From contig JAGAJM010000021.1 in the NCBI GenBank assembly GCA_017626055.1, forward strand, positions 1-57,900: a stretch of DNA of 57,900 nt, written 5' to 3'. This DNA comes from a bacterium (GTDB lineage: Bacteria > Cyanobacteriota > Vampirovibrionia > Gastranaerophilales > Gastranaerophilaceae). Below, one piece after another: positions 25,286 to 34,138 of the stretch (positions within the stretch are counted from its first letter, which is position 1; every line of letters begins with the position of its first letter). Both the position numbers and the translations under genes were made by a program. Below the pieces are notes generated by a model, which was not told the origin of the DNA, ran no database searches, and saw nothing but the letters and a program-made list of their open reading frames with translations.

Positions 25286-27412
25286 ATGAAAAAAACATTA
25301 GCTACTTGCATAAAACTATCCGTTATAATGTGTTTACTAAGTGGTGTTGCACACGCAGATTTTAAGGAACACTTTGAGCTTGGACAAAGCTACATGATGC
25401 AATACCAATACCCTAGCGCAATTAACGAATTTAGAAATGCGCTACGAATAAATTACCTTGATAATTCTGCAAGAATAGGTTTAATTAACGCATACTTAGC
25501 ACGAGCTACCGAATACGTTACTAAGGATAAAAATTACGAAAAAGCTGCTAATGATTACAGAAGCTCTTTATTTTATTTGACTTATTACACATCAAATGAA
25601 GCTGCTCAAAATTCAGCAACAACAATCGGCAAAGTTCAAAACAATTTAGAAGCGTGCTTAAATGCAATTAAATTTGACTATTCTCCAGAAAACAGATTTG
25701 CCACTGCAAAAAGATTAAGGGCAGAAGGTGAATTTGCTGCTGCTGCGTATGAATTTATGCAAGCTTTAGGGAAACAACAACTTCAAAAAGAAAGTTTTGA
25801 GCAAATCGGTAGCATAATGAAAGTTATCGGGAATGACCCAAAAGCTGCAGACTATTACAAAAAGGCTACATCTGTTGCTCCAAATGATTTAAACGCAAGA
25901 TTGGCATATGCTAAAATTCTTGATAATTTAAATAATTCTGATCAAGCTTTGAATGAATACAGCTATGTGCTTAGTAAAGCAAACATAGATAACAAAGATT
26001 TATTATACTCACTTGAGCGAGTATTTAATAAAAAATTATCAGCACAACCTAAAAATGCTAATTTACATGCAAATATGGGGGCTATTTTACAAAAGCAAGG
26101 TCGTTTAGATGAAGCGCTAGCTTATTACAAACAAGCTGAAGCTCTTGACCCATCAAATATCAATACCAGAATTAATACTGGGACTTTACATCAACAAAAA
26201 GGGGATTACAGAACAGCAATTAAAGCGTACGAATCTGTTTTAATCCTTTACCCAAATAACGTTAATGCTAATTTATACAGAGCTCAATGCTATGAAAAAT
26301 TAGGGGACACAAAAATTGCACAAGAAGGATTTAAAAAAGTCTTAGCGCTTGATCCTAATAATGAAGTTATAAAATTGCAAATGCTAGGTAATGCGAAAAA
26401 AACTATGCAACCAGAAGAATTTATAACATATGTTAAAACTAACATGTCAACAATGAATCCTGCTGGAATAATTTATGATTACGCAATCGAATTACACAAA
26501 GAAAACAAACTTCCTCAAGCATTGTTTATGTATAACGAAGCAATAAAGGTTGATAATAAAAACCCTGAGATATATGTAAACTTAGCATTAGCACAAGCTC
26601 AAGGAAATGATTTTGACGGAGCTTTAAAAACACTTGAGGATGCAAAAGCTAAGTTCCCTCAAAATTCAACTATTGTATCAACTTCAAAAAATATTGCATC
26701 AATGCAAACTGATAATTTGCTAGCTAAGGCTGCTGAAGCATATAATAATAAAGAATACGAAACAGCTATCAAATATTACTCAAGCATTAAACCCGCAACT
26801 GTTGGTACTATGGTTGGTATTGCATCTTCTTACAATGAATTAGGCAATAAAGATAACGCTATTATTTATTATGAAAATGCGCTAAAATTAAAACCAATTG
26901 ATTCAGATATTGCATACTACATTGCGTGTTTATATGGCGAGAAAGAAGATTATGTAAAAACTAGAGAATATCTAGAAAAAGCAATTACATTTAACAAAAA
27001 TAACACCCAAGCAATTGAATATTTGAAATCGTTAGATGACGCTGATAAATCAAAATTATTGACTGATGCAATCGCACTATATGATGCAAATAATTACGAT
27101 GAAAGCTTTGCTAAATTTAACGAATTGTTATCAAAAGATAACCAAAACTCATACGCATTTTATTATCGTGGTATGATTTATGATACAAAGGAACAACGTT
27201 CTGAAGCTATTGCAGACTTCAAAAAGGCTTATGATTTAAACAAAGACTTTTATATTTGCAATTACTTAATCGCTTCAGACTATGATGCCTTAGGAAAATT
27301 TAAAGATGCCCACGATTATTATTTAGCATATGCAAACTTAGATATCGCAGATGATGAATATAAACAATATGCTAAAGCTAGAGCAGAAGAATTAAAGGAA
27401 TATGCAAAATAG
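25286..27412 (+). CDS. exported TPR-repeat protein, 708 aa
   Basis: A signal peptide (hydrophobic residues 8-22, ending AHADF) is followed by roughly fifteen TPR units through the whole protein, for example ANMGAILQKQGRLDEALAYY and ASSYNELGNKDNAIIYYENA. TPR arrays bind partner proteins, so it is likely a periplasmic scaffold or envelope assembly factor. Ribosome site AAGGGAG. Its stop overlaps the start of dus by 11 bases, so the pair is an operon. A palindrome sits at the promoter. No enzymatic domain seen. Confidence 0.85.
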   Translation: MKKTLATCIKLSVIMCLLSGVAHADFKEHFELGQSYMMQYQYPSAINEFRNALRINYLDNSARIGLINAYLARATEYVTKDKNYEKAANDYRSSLFYLTYYTSNEAAQNSATTIGKVQNNLEACLNAIKFDYSPENRFATAKRLRAEGEFAAAAYEFMQALGKQQLQKESFEQIGSIMKVIGNDPKAADYYKKATSVAPNDLNARLAYAKILDNLNNSDQALNEYSYVLSKANIDNKDLLYSLERVFNKKLSAQPKNANLHANMGAILQKQGRLDEALAYYKQAEALDPSNINTRINTGTLHQQKGDYRTAIKAYESVLILYPNNVNANLYRAQCYEKLGDTKIAQEGFKKVLALDPNNEVIKLQMLGNAKKTMQPEEFITYVKTNMSTMNPAGIIYDYAIELHKENKLPQALFMYNEAIKVDNKNPEIYVNLALAQAQGNDFDGALKTLEDAKAKFPQNSTIVSTSKNIASMQTDNLLAKAAEAYNNKEYETAIKYYSSIKPATVGTMVGIASSYNELGNKDNAIIYYENALKLKPIDSDIAYYIACLYGEKEDYVKTREYLEKAITFNKNNTQAIEYLKSLDDADKSKLLTDAIALYDANNYDESFAKFNELLSKDNQNSYAFYYRGMIYDTKEQRSEAIADFKKAYDLNKDFYICNYLIASDYDALGKFKDAHDYYLAYANLDIADDEYKQYAKARAEELKEYAK

Positions 27413-28376
27413 AGTTCAAAATCTAATCAAAAGCAGAGTATCACTTGCTCCAATGGCAGGTATTACTGACTATGTTTTGAGATCTCTGGTTAGGAAATAT
27501 GCACCTGATGCACTTCTAACAACTGAAATGATAAGCTCAGAGTTTCTTGCACAAAATGTTCAAACTGAAATTACAAAATTAGATGATACACATCATCCAA
27601 TTGTTTACCAAATCAGCGGGCACAAACCTCACTTAATGAAATATTCCGCAGAATATTTATCACAATTTGCCGATATGCTTGATATTAATATGGGATGCCC
27701 AGTAAATAAAGTTGTAAAAGGTCAAGATGGAGCAGCCTTAATGAGAAACCCATCTTTAGCCGCAGATTTAGTTAAAGCTGTAAAAGATGGAACAGATAAA
27801 CCTGTCAGTGTCAAATTCAGACTTGGTTACACAAACGACGAGATGAATTATGTAGAATTTGGTCAACAAATGCAAGAAGCAGGAGCGAATTTCATAACAA
27901 TCCACGGAAGAACACGTTCTCAATTTTATGCAGGAAAAGCTGATTGGGATAAAATTAAAGTTCTTAAAGAAAACATAGATATACCAGTATTTGCAAATGG
28001 CGATATAACGTCAATTGATAGCGCAATTGAATGTCTTGAAAAAAGTAACGCCGATGGTATTGCAATTGGTAGAGGAATATTAGGCGACCCAACTTTGATT
28101 GGAAGAATTGCGCATTACCTAAAAACTGGAGAAAAATTACCAGAACCAAATATCCACGAAAAACTAGATATGATGAAAATTCACTTAGACGAAGAAATAA
28201 AACTTCGTGGAGAACATGTGGCAATCAAATTTTTTAGAAAATTTTATCCATATTATATTGCAGGAATTAGAAACGCTTCCAAAATTCGCTCAGTAATGGT
28301 TTTAGAGGAAAATTACAACAAAATTTTAGAATATATTGAATACATTAGAAAAGAAAATTCTGAACTTCTTTGTTAA
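27402..28376 (+). CDS. dusB: tRNA-dihydrouridine synthase, DusB type
   Basis: FMN enzyme that reduces uridine in the tRNA D loop. It shows the TIM-barrel start SLAPMAGITDYVLRSLV, the catalytic cysteine in INMGCPVNKVVKGQDGAAL (near residue 97), TIHGRTRSQFYAGKADW, and IAIGRGILGDPTLIGRI for phosphate binding. At 324 residues its length is normal. The start lies inside the end of the TPR gene (11-base overlap), so translation is likely coupled. The subtype DusB is inferred from NifR3-like motifs. Confidence 0.92.
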   Translation: MQNRVQNLIKSRVSLAPMAGITDYVLRSLVRKYAPDALLTTEMISSEFLAQNVQTEITKLDDTHHPIVYQISGHKPHLMKYSAEYLSQFADMLDINMGCPVNKVVKGQDGAALMRNPSLAADLVKAVKDGTDKPVSVKFRLGYTNDEMNYVEFGQQMQEAGANFITIHGRTRSQFYAGKADWDKIKVLKENIDIPVFANGDITSIDSAIECLEKSNADGIAIGRGILGDPTLIGRIAHYLKTGEKLPEPNIHEKLDMMKIHLDEEIKLRGEHVAIKFFRKFYPYYIAGIRNASKIRSVMVLEENYNKILEYIEYIRKENSELLC

Positions 28377-28389
28377 CTTTTTCGTTATC

Positions 28390-28417
28390 TTGATATATTG
28401 AAAAAAACTGTTATAAT
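28390..28417 (+). promoter_or_regulatory. consensus promoter giving a probable leaderless mRNA
   Basis: TTGATA (28390-28395), 16-base spacer, TATAAT (28412-28417); the ATG at 28425 is only 7 bases further and lacks a ribosome site. Confidence 0.65.
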
Positions 28418-28424
28418 AAGACCT

Positions 28425-29060
28425 ATGAGAAAGTTATTAGCAATTTTAATAATATTTTGTAGCACAACAATCATTTCCGCATTTGCACAAGAAGTTACAA
28501 CCCCAGAAGTTGTCGTTGAAGATGTACAAATTGAAATGAGAGGGTTTGATGAGATTACATTGCCTGTTGGAACATTTGTTCCAGTAATGACAACAGAAGA
28601 AATCTCAACCGAAACTTGTCCAGAAGGTTACAAAGTTAAATTTATTGCTACAACTGATTTATTCATGTATGAAACAAACATCATACCAAAAAACACCGAA
28701 TTCTACGGATACATAGAAAAAATCCACGAACCAGTAGTTGGTACAAACGCATCAATGAAAATTAAAATCACAAAATTAATTATGCCAGATGGTTTTGAAA
28801 TACCAACAAAAGGTTACATTTATACTTCGAATAACAATCTTATCGGCGGAGAATTAACACCTCCAGCAGAGTGGGTTAAAATGCCACATTATCAAAGCCA
28901 ATTCCAAGGAATTGCTTGGAATAGACGTTCCGCAACACTTCAAATAAGACCTGGAGGAAAAAGAAGTATGGGGGTTCATACAAGAATACCTGCAGGCGAT
29001 CAACAGATAATTATTCTAACAGCTCCAACTGGTATTACACACACCATTACAGAGCAATAG
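28425..29060 (+). CDS. exported protein, paralogue of the next gene, 211 aa
   Basis: A signal peptide (MRKLLAILIIFCSTTIISAFA) starts at ATG 28425; the longer frame from TTG 28398 would overlap the -10 box. The body is beta-rich, with LPVGTFVPVMTTEEISTETC, then a segment IIPKNTEFYGYIEKI and KITKLIMPDGFEIPTKGYI. The same order (P-G/A-x-x-x-x-V, I-S-S/T-E-T, P-x-x-T-x-x-Y-G-x-I, I-x-x-P-x-G-x-x-I-P) occurs in the gene at 29141, so they are paralogues. Function unknown; the pattern recalls beta-barrel domains of secretion or conjugation proteins. They precede tonB-exbB-exbD. Confidence 0.7.
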   Translation: MRKLLAILIIFCSTTIISAFAQEVTTPEVVVEDVQIEMRGFDEITLPVGTFVPVMTTEEISTETCPEGYKVKFIATTDLFMYETNIIPKNTEFYGYIEKIHEPVVGTNASMKIKITKLIMPDGFEIPTKGYIYTSNNNLIGGELTPPAEWVKMPHYQSQFQGIAWNRRSATLQIRPGGKRSMGVHTRIPAGDQQIIILTAPTGITHTITEQ

Positions 29061-29140
29061 AACCAATACAAAATTGACAAAAATTATATGCGTAGTACAA
29101 TTTTTATATAAAGACATATGTTTTTAGGGAGGGTTACAAA

Positions 29141-29851
29141 ATGAAAAGAATACTTGTTATTTCAGCTTTATTATTAGTTTCTAACTGTGCGTTTGCAAAC
29201 TCTAATTATAATTTTGAACAAGCAACACCAGCACAAATTAACAACACAGTATTAAAAGGTAGCGTTGTAACAGTTCCTGCTGGCGAATCTTTTAAAGCAG
29301 TTGTAACAGCTCCTATTAGCTCAGAAACCGCAGTTACAGGACAAAATGTAACCCTTGCATTAGGCTCAGATTATTACTTCAATGGCACAACTATTGCCCC
29401 TGCAGGAAGTACTGTCTATGGTACTGTAATCGAAGTTTCTAAGGCTAAACATGGTAGTTTAAATGGTAAATTAACTATCAGATTTACACAAATCATCACC
29501 CCAACAGGACAAAACATTCCAATTTCAGCAGTAATTAAAACTGATGACAACACTGGAACTTTGATTGGTGGTACAAAATTAGACGTAACTAAAGAATACG
29601 CAAAAGACTTGACTGTCGGAGCTGGCGCAGGAGCGTTAGCTGGGGTAATTATCTCACCACTAGCTGGAGGCAGTGTAGGAAAAGGTACTGCTCTTGCAAC
29701 TGCAGTTGGTGCTGGCGGTGGTCTAATCAAATCTGTATGGGATAAAGGAAATGATGTTGTACTCCCAGTAAATGCAACTCTTGAACTTATCCTAACTCAA
29801 CCAATAACAGTAAACCCAAGTAGCATCGAAGATAAGTCATTTGGGCAATAA
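29141..29851 (+). CDS. exported beta-rich protein with glycine zipper, 236 aa
   Basis: Signal peptide residues 1-19 (ending CAFAN). The beta domain has VPAGESFKAVVTAPISSETA, TIAPAGSTVYGTVIEVSKA and QIITPTGQNIPISAVI. A glycine/alanine-rich stretch (VGAGAGALAGVIISPLAGG, about residues 161-179) looks like a glycine zipper that could insert in the outer membrane. Paralogue of the gene at 28425. A GGGAGGGTT ribosome site is present. Likely an envelope protein; its nearness to the TonB genes suggests but does not prove a link. Confidence 0.7.
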   Translation: MKRILVISALLLVSNCAFANSNYNFEQATPAQINNTVLKGSVVTVPAGESFKAVVTAPISSETAVTGQNVTLALGSDYYFNGTTIAPAGSTVYGTVIEVSKAKHGSLNGKLTIRFTQIITPTGQNIPISAVIKTDDNTGTLIGGTKLDVTKEYAKDLTVGAGAGALAGVIISPLAGGSVGKGTALATAVGAGGGLIKSVWDKGNDVVLPVNATLELILTQPITVNPSSIEDKSFGQ

Positions 29852-29918
29852 TATTATTGGAAATTTAAAATAAAATCATTAACAAATAAGTTAATAATAT
29901 TTGTTGTTAGGGAACGAA

Positions 29919-31139
29919 ATGTCAATATTAGGTAGATACACAGACTTAAATAACAGAAGAGAAACACAAAAGAGCTCAGAATATAGAATGCCTGCGGTTA
30001 CTAGACCCGACAAAAGTGCTATTCCACTTAAGAAGGCTTGTATAATTGCATTTTTATTACACCCAGTTGCAGTTTTGGTAACTTGGTTAGTTATAACTAT
30101 TTTAGCTATTTTTGGAATTCATCTATCTCTATTTGATAAGCCAAAACCTAAAATTAATGATATTGAATTTGTTTTAGTGGATAAAGAAGATACCCCTAAA
30201 AACAAAAATACAAAATATAGAGCTGACAAAAACTCAAGAACAGGTGGAATCAATGACCCTAAAAAACCTGTTTCTCTGCCTTCAGCAAAACCAGCAGCGA
30301 AACCAAAACCATCTTCACCTGCACCAGCTCCAAAACAACAAACTAAAAAAGTTACGCAGGCTCCTCAAAAACCTGCACAAAAACAAGCTCCAAAGGTTCA
30401 ACAAAAAGTAACAACACCAAACAAACAAGTTACACCTGCTCCAGTTGTGGAAAAACCAGTACCAAAACCTCAAGCTGCAAAACCACAACCACCAACGGCT
30501 AGACCTTCGGTTAAACCACCTATGACAACGCCAAAAGCGGTACAAAAACCTACAAGTTCACCATTTAAGGTCCCAGTACCAGCTGGGGGAACAAAACCTG
30601 GGCAATATGCGACTGGACCTATTAGCGGTTCTGGTTCATCAAATAACGGAGGTTCAAAAGGTTCTGGAACATTCGCACCTAATCCATCTTTAGCACCAGT
30701 TGGTAGTGGTTCTGGTTCTAAAACTGGAGGTTCAGGTTCTGGCGCAACAGGTCGTGGATCTGGATACGGCACAAGTGGTTCTGGTGCTGGTGGTGGAAAC
30801 CCAGGTGGTGGCGGAGGCAGACCAGGTATTGATGCTATTCGTGAACCTGATTTCGGGCCTTATATGAGAGAATTACAACGTAGAATTAAAATGAACTGGG
30901 ATCCTCCAAAAGGAAATGAAAGTAAACGTGTAGTTCTATTATTCAAGATTGCAAAAGACGGAAGATTACTATCTTGCTCAGTATTCAAATCTTCTGGATT
31001 ACAAAACGCAGATAAAGCAGCAATCAACGCTGTACACTTAGCGGCACCATTCAGACCGCTACCTCCAGAATTTAAAGGTCAAAGTATTGATATTCAATTC
31101 ACATTTGACTACAACGTATTCGGAGCAACAAAATATTAA
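29919..31139 (+). CDS. TonB-family energy transducer
   Basis: Transmits proton-motive force from an ExbBD complex to the outer membrane. Start ATG 29919 with AGGGAA upstream; the in-frame TTG at 29901 is less likely. One membrane segment at residues 41-66, then a Pro/Lys/Ala-rich periplasm-spanning region (about 110-220), a Gly/Ser-rich stretch (220-300), and a TonB/TolA-like C-terminal domain (MRELQRRIKMNWDPPKG to the end). At 406 residues it is long for TonB, between TonB and TolA. Followed by exbB and two exbD genes. TolA is an alternative name, but there is no tolB or pal here. Confidence 0.85.
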   Translation: MSILGRYTDLNNRRETQKSSEYRMPAVTRPDKSAIPLKKACIIAFLLHPVAVLVTWLVITILAIFGIHLSLFDKPKPKINDIEFVLVDKEDTPKNKNTKYRADKNSRTGGINDPKKPVSLPSAKPAAKPKPSSPAPAPKQQTKKVTQAPQKPAQKQAPKVQQKVTTPNKQVTPAPVVEKPVPKPQAAKPQPPTARPSVKPPMTTPKAVQKPTSSPFKVPVPAGGTKPGQYATGPISGSGSSNNGGSKGSGTFAPNPSLAPVGSGSGSKTGGSGSGATGRGSGYGTSGSGAGGGNPGGGGGRPGIDAIREPDFGPYMRELQRRIKMNWDPPKGNESKRVVLLFKIAKDGRLLSCSVFKSSGLQNADKAAINAVHLAAPFRPLPPEFKGQSIDIQFTFDYNVFGATKY

Positions 31140-31177
31140 TTAGGGAAAAGTTATTACAAGAAAAGAGGATATAAACT

Positions 31178-31837
31178 ATGGAATTTTTCAATTTATTAGT
31201 AGAAGCTATTAAAATGGACTGGGCGGTTCTATTACCGATTTTCATCTGTTCAATTTTAGTTCTTGGGGTTGTTATCAACAAATGGTCTTTCTATCAAAAA
31301 AACCAACGTGATATCACAATCTATATGAGAGAGTTAAATAAATACTTATCTAAAAATGACTTATCAGGAGCTCAAAACACTGCAGTTCGTTGTGGTGGGG
31401 TTGTTGGTGAAGTTATTGAAGAAGCAGTTAGAATTTTCTCAGAACAAAGAAGTGGATTTTCAAGATCATTCGATATTTCAGCAGCTTTAGCTATCAGAAA
31501 ATTAGAAAGCCACTTAACAATTCTAGGTACAATTGGTGGTGTTGCGCCATTCTTAGGTTTGTTTGGTACAGTTGTTAGAATTCTTTTAACATTCCACCTA
31601 TTAGCAGGAGCTGGCAACCAAGCTTCAGCCGTTGCATCAGGTATTGGTTCTGCATTGATTGCTACTGCTTTCGGTCTTGGTGTTGCGATTGTTGCGGTTA
31701 TCTTCTTTAACTCATTCCAATCTATTGTTAAACACTACGAAGATGACTTCCAACTTATTAAATTATTATTCTTAAGTTTTGTTGATGGCGAAAACGAACC
31801 TCAACCAAAATATTCATCATCAAAAGTTAATCTATAA
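31178..31837 (+). CDS. exbB: ExbB/TolQ/MotA-type proton channel protein
   Basis: Inner-membrane proton channel subunit powering the TonB protein. Residues 14-32 form the first membrane segment; the family core LESHLTILGTIGGVAPFLGL-type segment (about 107-130) and a third hydrophobic helix (SALIATAFGLGVAIVAVIFF) complete the three-helix topology. At 219 residues it is typical. It lies 38 bases after the TonB gene and 13 bases before the first exbD, with an AGAGGAT ribosome site. Confidence 0.92.
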   Translation: MEFFNLLVEAIKMDWAVLLPIFICSILVLGVVINKWSFYQKNQRDITIYMRELNKYLSKNDLSGAQNTAVRCGGVVGEVIEEAVRIFSEQRSGFSRSFDISAALAIRKLESHLTILGTIGGVAPFLGLFGTVVRILLTFHLLAGAGNQASAVASGIGSALIATAFGLGVAIVAVIFFNSFQSIVKHYEDDFQLIKLLFLSFVDGENEPQPKYSSSKVNL

Positions 31838-31850
31838 TAGGTAAATAGAA

Positions 31851-32315
31851 ATGGCATTTTCAACTAATAAAAAACAGAAATTATTTTCAGAAATTAATAT
31901 CACACCATTAACTGATATTTTCTTGGTACTGTTAATTATCATGATGGTTGTAGCTCCAGCTTTCCAATCTATGGATAATGCTGTGGATGTTCCAGAAGTT
32001 AATAATGGTATAAACATTGAAGAAACAAAAGTTACAGTTTCAATCACCAAAGATGGTTCAATGTACGTTAATGGTGAAAGCATCTCAGCCACTCAATTAA
32101 CAGACAAACTTATTGCAGCTAAAGGCGATACAGAAAAACCAGAACTTGTTGTAAAAGCTGACAAAGCTATCAAAAGTGCAACCATTATGGATGTTATGAA
32201 CGCTGCACAAAACGCTGAGTATAAAAAACTCGTAGTTGCTGGAGAGCCATTAAACAAAAAAGAACAAAAAGAATTAGAAAGACAAAATGTTAATATCCCA
32301 GAGGAGGTGGAATAA
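31851..32315 (+). CDS. exbD: ExbD/TolR family protein 1
   Basis: Single-pass stator subunit. The N-terminal signature EINITPLTDIFLVLLIIMMV (residues 15-34) contains the conserved Asp needed for proton coupling. The periplasmic domain has the usual VSITKDGSMYVNGE segment. It is 154 residues long, with a C-terminal lysine/glutamate-rich extension absent from the second copy. The stop TAA overlaps the next start (TAATG), indicating translational coupling. Confidence 0.92.
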   Translation: MAFSTNKKQKLFSEINITPLTDIFLVLLIIMMVVAPAFQSMDNAVDVPEVNNGINIEETKVTVSITKDGSMYVNGESISATQLTDKLIAAKGDTEKPELVVKADKAIKSATIMDVMNAAQNAEYKKLVVAGEPLNKKEQKELERQNVNIPEEVE

Positions 32316-32698
32316 TGAGAGAAACATTTAATGAAATCAACATTACACCACTTACTGATATTTTCTTAGTTTTGCTAATTATTATGATGGTTATAGCACC
32401 ACTATTAGACCAACAAGGCATTAGTTTAACTGTTCCAGAAAATGTAGAAGCCTCTCAGATCAAAGACAAAGACCCTCAAATTTTGACAATTGTGGTCACT
32501 CAAAATGACAAATATTTCATCCACAATGAAGAAGTATCACCAGATTTGTTAGGAACAGTTTTGAGCAAAGAAATAAAAAACTATCCAGATGGATTACTAA
32601 TTGAAACAGATGGAGAAGCTACTCACGGAGCAGTTGTTAAACTTATGGATAAGGCTCGATATGCTGGAGTAAAAGCTATTTCACTAGATCAAATATAA
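32315..32698 (+). CDS. exbD: ExbD/TolR family protein 2
   Basis: Second ExbD paralogue, 127 residues, with almost the same membrane helix (INITPLTDIFLVLLIIMMVI) and a shorter periplasmic domain ending VKAISLDQI. The conserved Asp is present. GGAGGTGG precedes the ATG, which overlaps the stop of exbD 1 by one base. Two ExbDs behind one ExbB are found in several TonB systems and may form heterodimers. A terminator closes the operon. Confidence 0.9.
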   Translation: MRETFNEINITPLTDIFLVLLIIMMVIAPLLDQQGISLTVPENVEASQIKDKDPQILTIVVTQNDKYFIHNEEVSPDLLGTVLSKEIKNYPDGLLIETDGEATHGAVVKLMDKARYAGVKAISLDQI

Positions 32699-32713
32699 GA
32701 AAAATTCCAATAA

Positions 32714-32744
32714 AAAAGAGGTCTTTTAAAAGGCCTCTTTTTTT
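32714..32744. terminator. bidirectional terminator between exbD and waaA
   Basis: An AAAGAGGTCTTTT/AAAAGGCCTCTTT hairpin with one G-U pair and T runs on both strands. Confidence 0.85.
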
Positions 32745-32767
32745 GTAAATATAATTTAATTTATAAT

Positions 32768-34102
32768 TTATAAGATTTCTTTTAACTCATTTATAACAAC
32801 ATCTAATGCGCCTTGCTGGTCTTGGAAAATTGTTTCACAATCTTTGCAAGCTTGCATATAATAGCCATTATCAGACAACAATTTTTCTACGTATTCACTA
32901 AATTCAGCGGGAGTTTTTACAATTTTACCAGCAGTTGATTGAGATAATAACCAGTAAATATCTCTAAAGTTATGAATAGAAGGACCAGTAATTGTTGGTT
33001 TAGAATAAACAGTTGCTTCTAATGGGTTATGTCCACCAGTCTTATTAAAACTACCACCAATAAAGGCAAATGAACAAATTGAATACATTTTACTCAATTC
33101 ACCCATCGTATCTAAAATTACTATATCTTTATTTTTAAAAGTATCTTCTTTTGAACGAAAACCATAACTCAACCCTAAAGAATCAATAATTGGCGTAATT
33201 TGAGGCAGTCTTGTTGTATGTCTTGGAACAAGTAAAAGTTTCAAATCTGAATATTTTTCACGTTTTTCTTTGAATATATCCAAAACGATTTCATCTTCGC
33301 CCTTATGCGTACTACCAGCAATCATTACACGATAGCCTTCTTGTCCAATATCAACAGTTTCTTCAGATTTTTTCACATCAAATTTTAAATTTTTCATTAC
33401 AAAAGTTCTATCTTCTGGAGCTCCAACAGAAACTAATTTTTCTCTGTCAATTTCACTTTGCGTAAGAATTTTTGTATATTTTGATAAAACTGCACTAAAG
33501 AAAAAAGATAACATTTTATACAACTTAAATGTCGAATCTGACATTCTACCATTTATAGTGTATAAATGAATATCTCTTGCTTCACAGAAATATGAGAACA
33601 CTGGCCATAATTCAGTCTCAGCAATCAAAACAACAGTTGGATTAACTTTTGATAAAAAAGAATGAACACAAAACGGAATATCAAATGGGAAATATGTAAT
33701 ATAATCCGCAACTTCTGCATATTTCTTTTTAGCAATATCTTGACCAGTTTTTGTACCTGTTGTAACAACTAATTTATACTCTGGGAATTCTACTTTTGTT
33801 CTCTTAATAACATTTTCTAATGCAATAACTTCCCCAACTGAAACCCCATGATACATAATTACCTTGTCGCCTAATTTCGGATTTCTAAAGAAGCCTAGTT
33901 TTTCCTTCCAACCATATAAAAATTTACCATTACATACTCGTACAAGGTAATAAAATGGTAGTAATACAACAAATACTACTGTCGAAATGAAACAATACAA
34001 AAATAATTCATTAAATAATGAAATAATAAGTATTAATAATAAGAATAATATAATTGAATAAGTAACCATAACAAAAAAATTATAAAACAAAGTATTCAAC
34101 AT
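32768..34102 (-). CDS. waaA: 3-deoxy-D-manno-octulosonic acid (Kdo) transferase
   Basis: Adds Kdo to lipid IVA in LPS synthesis at the inner membrane. Two hydrophobic segments fill residues 9-58. The GT30 fold follows with HGVSVGEVIALENV near residue 86, TTGTKTGQDIAKK, AETELWP near residue 160 and the C-terminal GGSFNKTGGHNPLEA. At 444 residues it is typical. The start shows no ribosome site and lies 36 bases from the divergent folK start, so both promoters overlap. The enzyme implies Kdo-containing LPS. Confidence 0.93.
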   Translation of the reverse strand: MLNTLFYNFFVMVTYSIILFLLLILIISLFNELFLYCFISTVVFVVLLPFYYLVRVCNGKFLYGWKEKLGFFRNPKLGDKVIMYHGVSVGEVIALENVIKRTKVEFPEYKLVVTTGTKTGQDIAKKKYAEVADYITYFPFDIPFCVHSFLSKVNPTVVLIAETELWPVFSYFCEARDIHLYTINGRMSDSTFKLYKMLSFFFSAVLSKYTKILTQSEIDREKLVSVGAPEDRTFVMKNLKFDVKKSEETVDIGQEGYRVMIAGSTHKGEDEIVLDIFKEKREKYSDLKLLLVPRHTTRLPQITPIIDSLGLSYGFRSKEDTFKNKDIVILDTMGELSKMYSICSFAFIGGSFNKTGGHNPLEATVYSKPTITGPSIHNFRDIYWLLSQSTAGKIVKTPAEFSEYVEKLLSDNGYYMQACKDCETIFQDQQGALDVVINELKEIL

Positions 34103-34103
34103 G

Positions 34104-34132
34104 TTGACATAATTTACAAAAATTTATAAAAT
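34104..34132 (+). promoter_or_regulatory. folK promoter giving a probable leaderless mRNA
   Basis: TTGACA (34104-34109), 17-base spacer, TAAAAT (34127-34132); the ATG at 34139 is 6 bases on, with no ribosome site. Confidence 0.6.
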
Positions 34133-34138
34133 CAGAGT

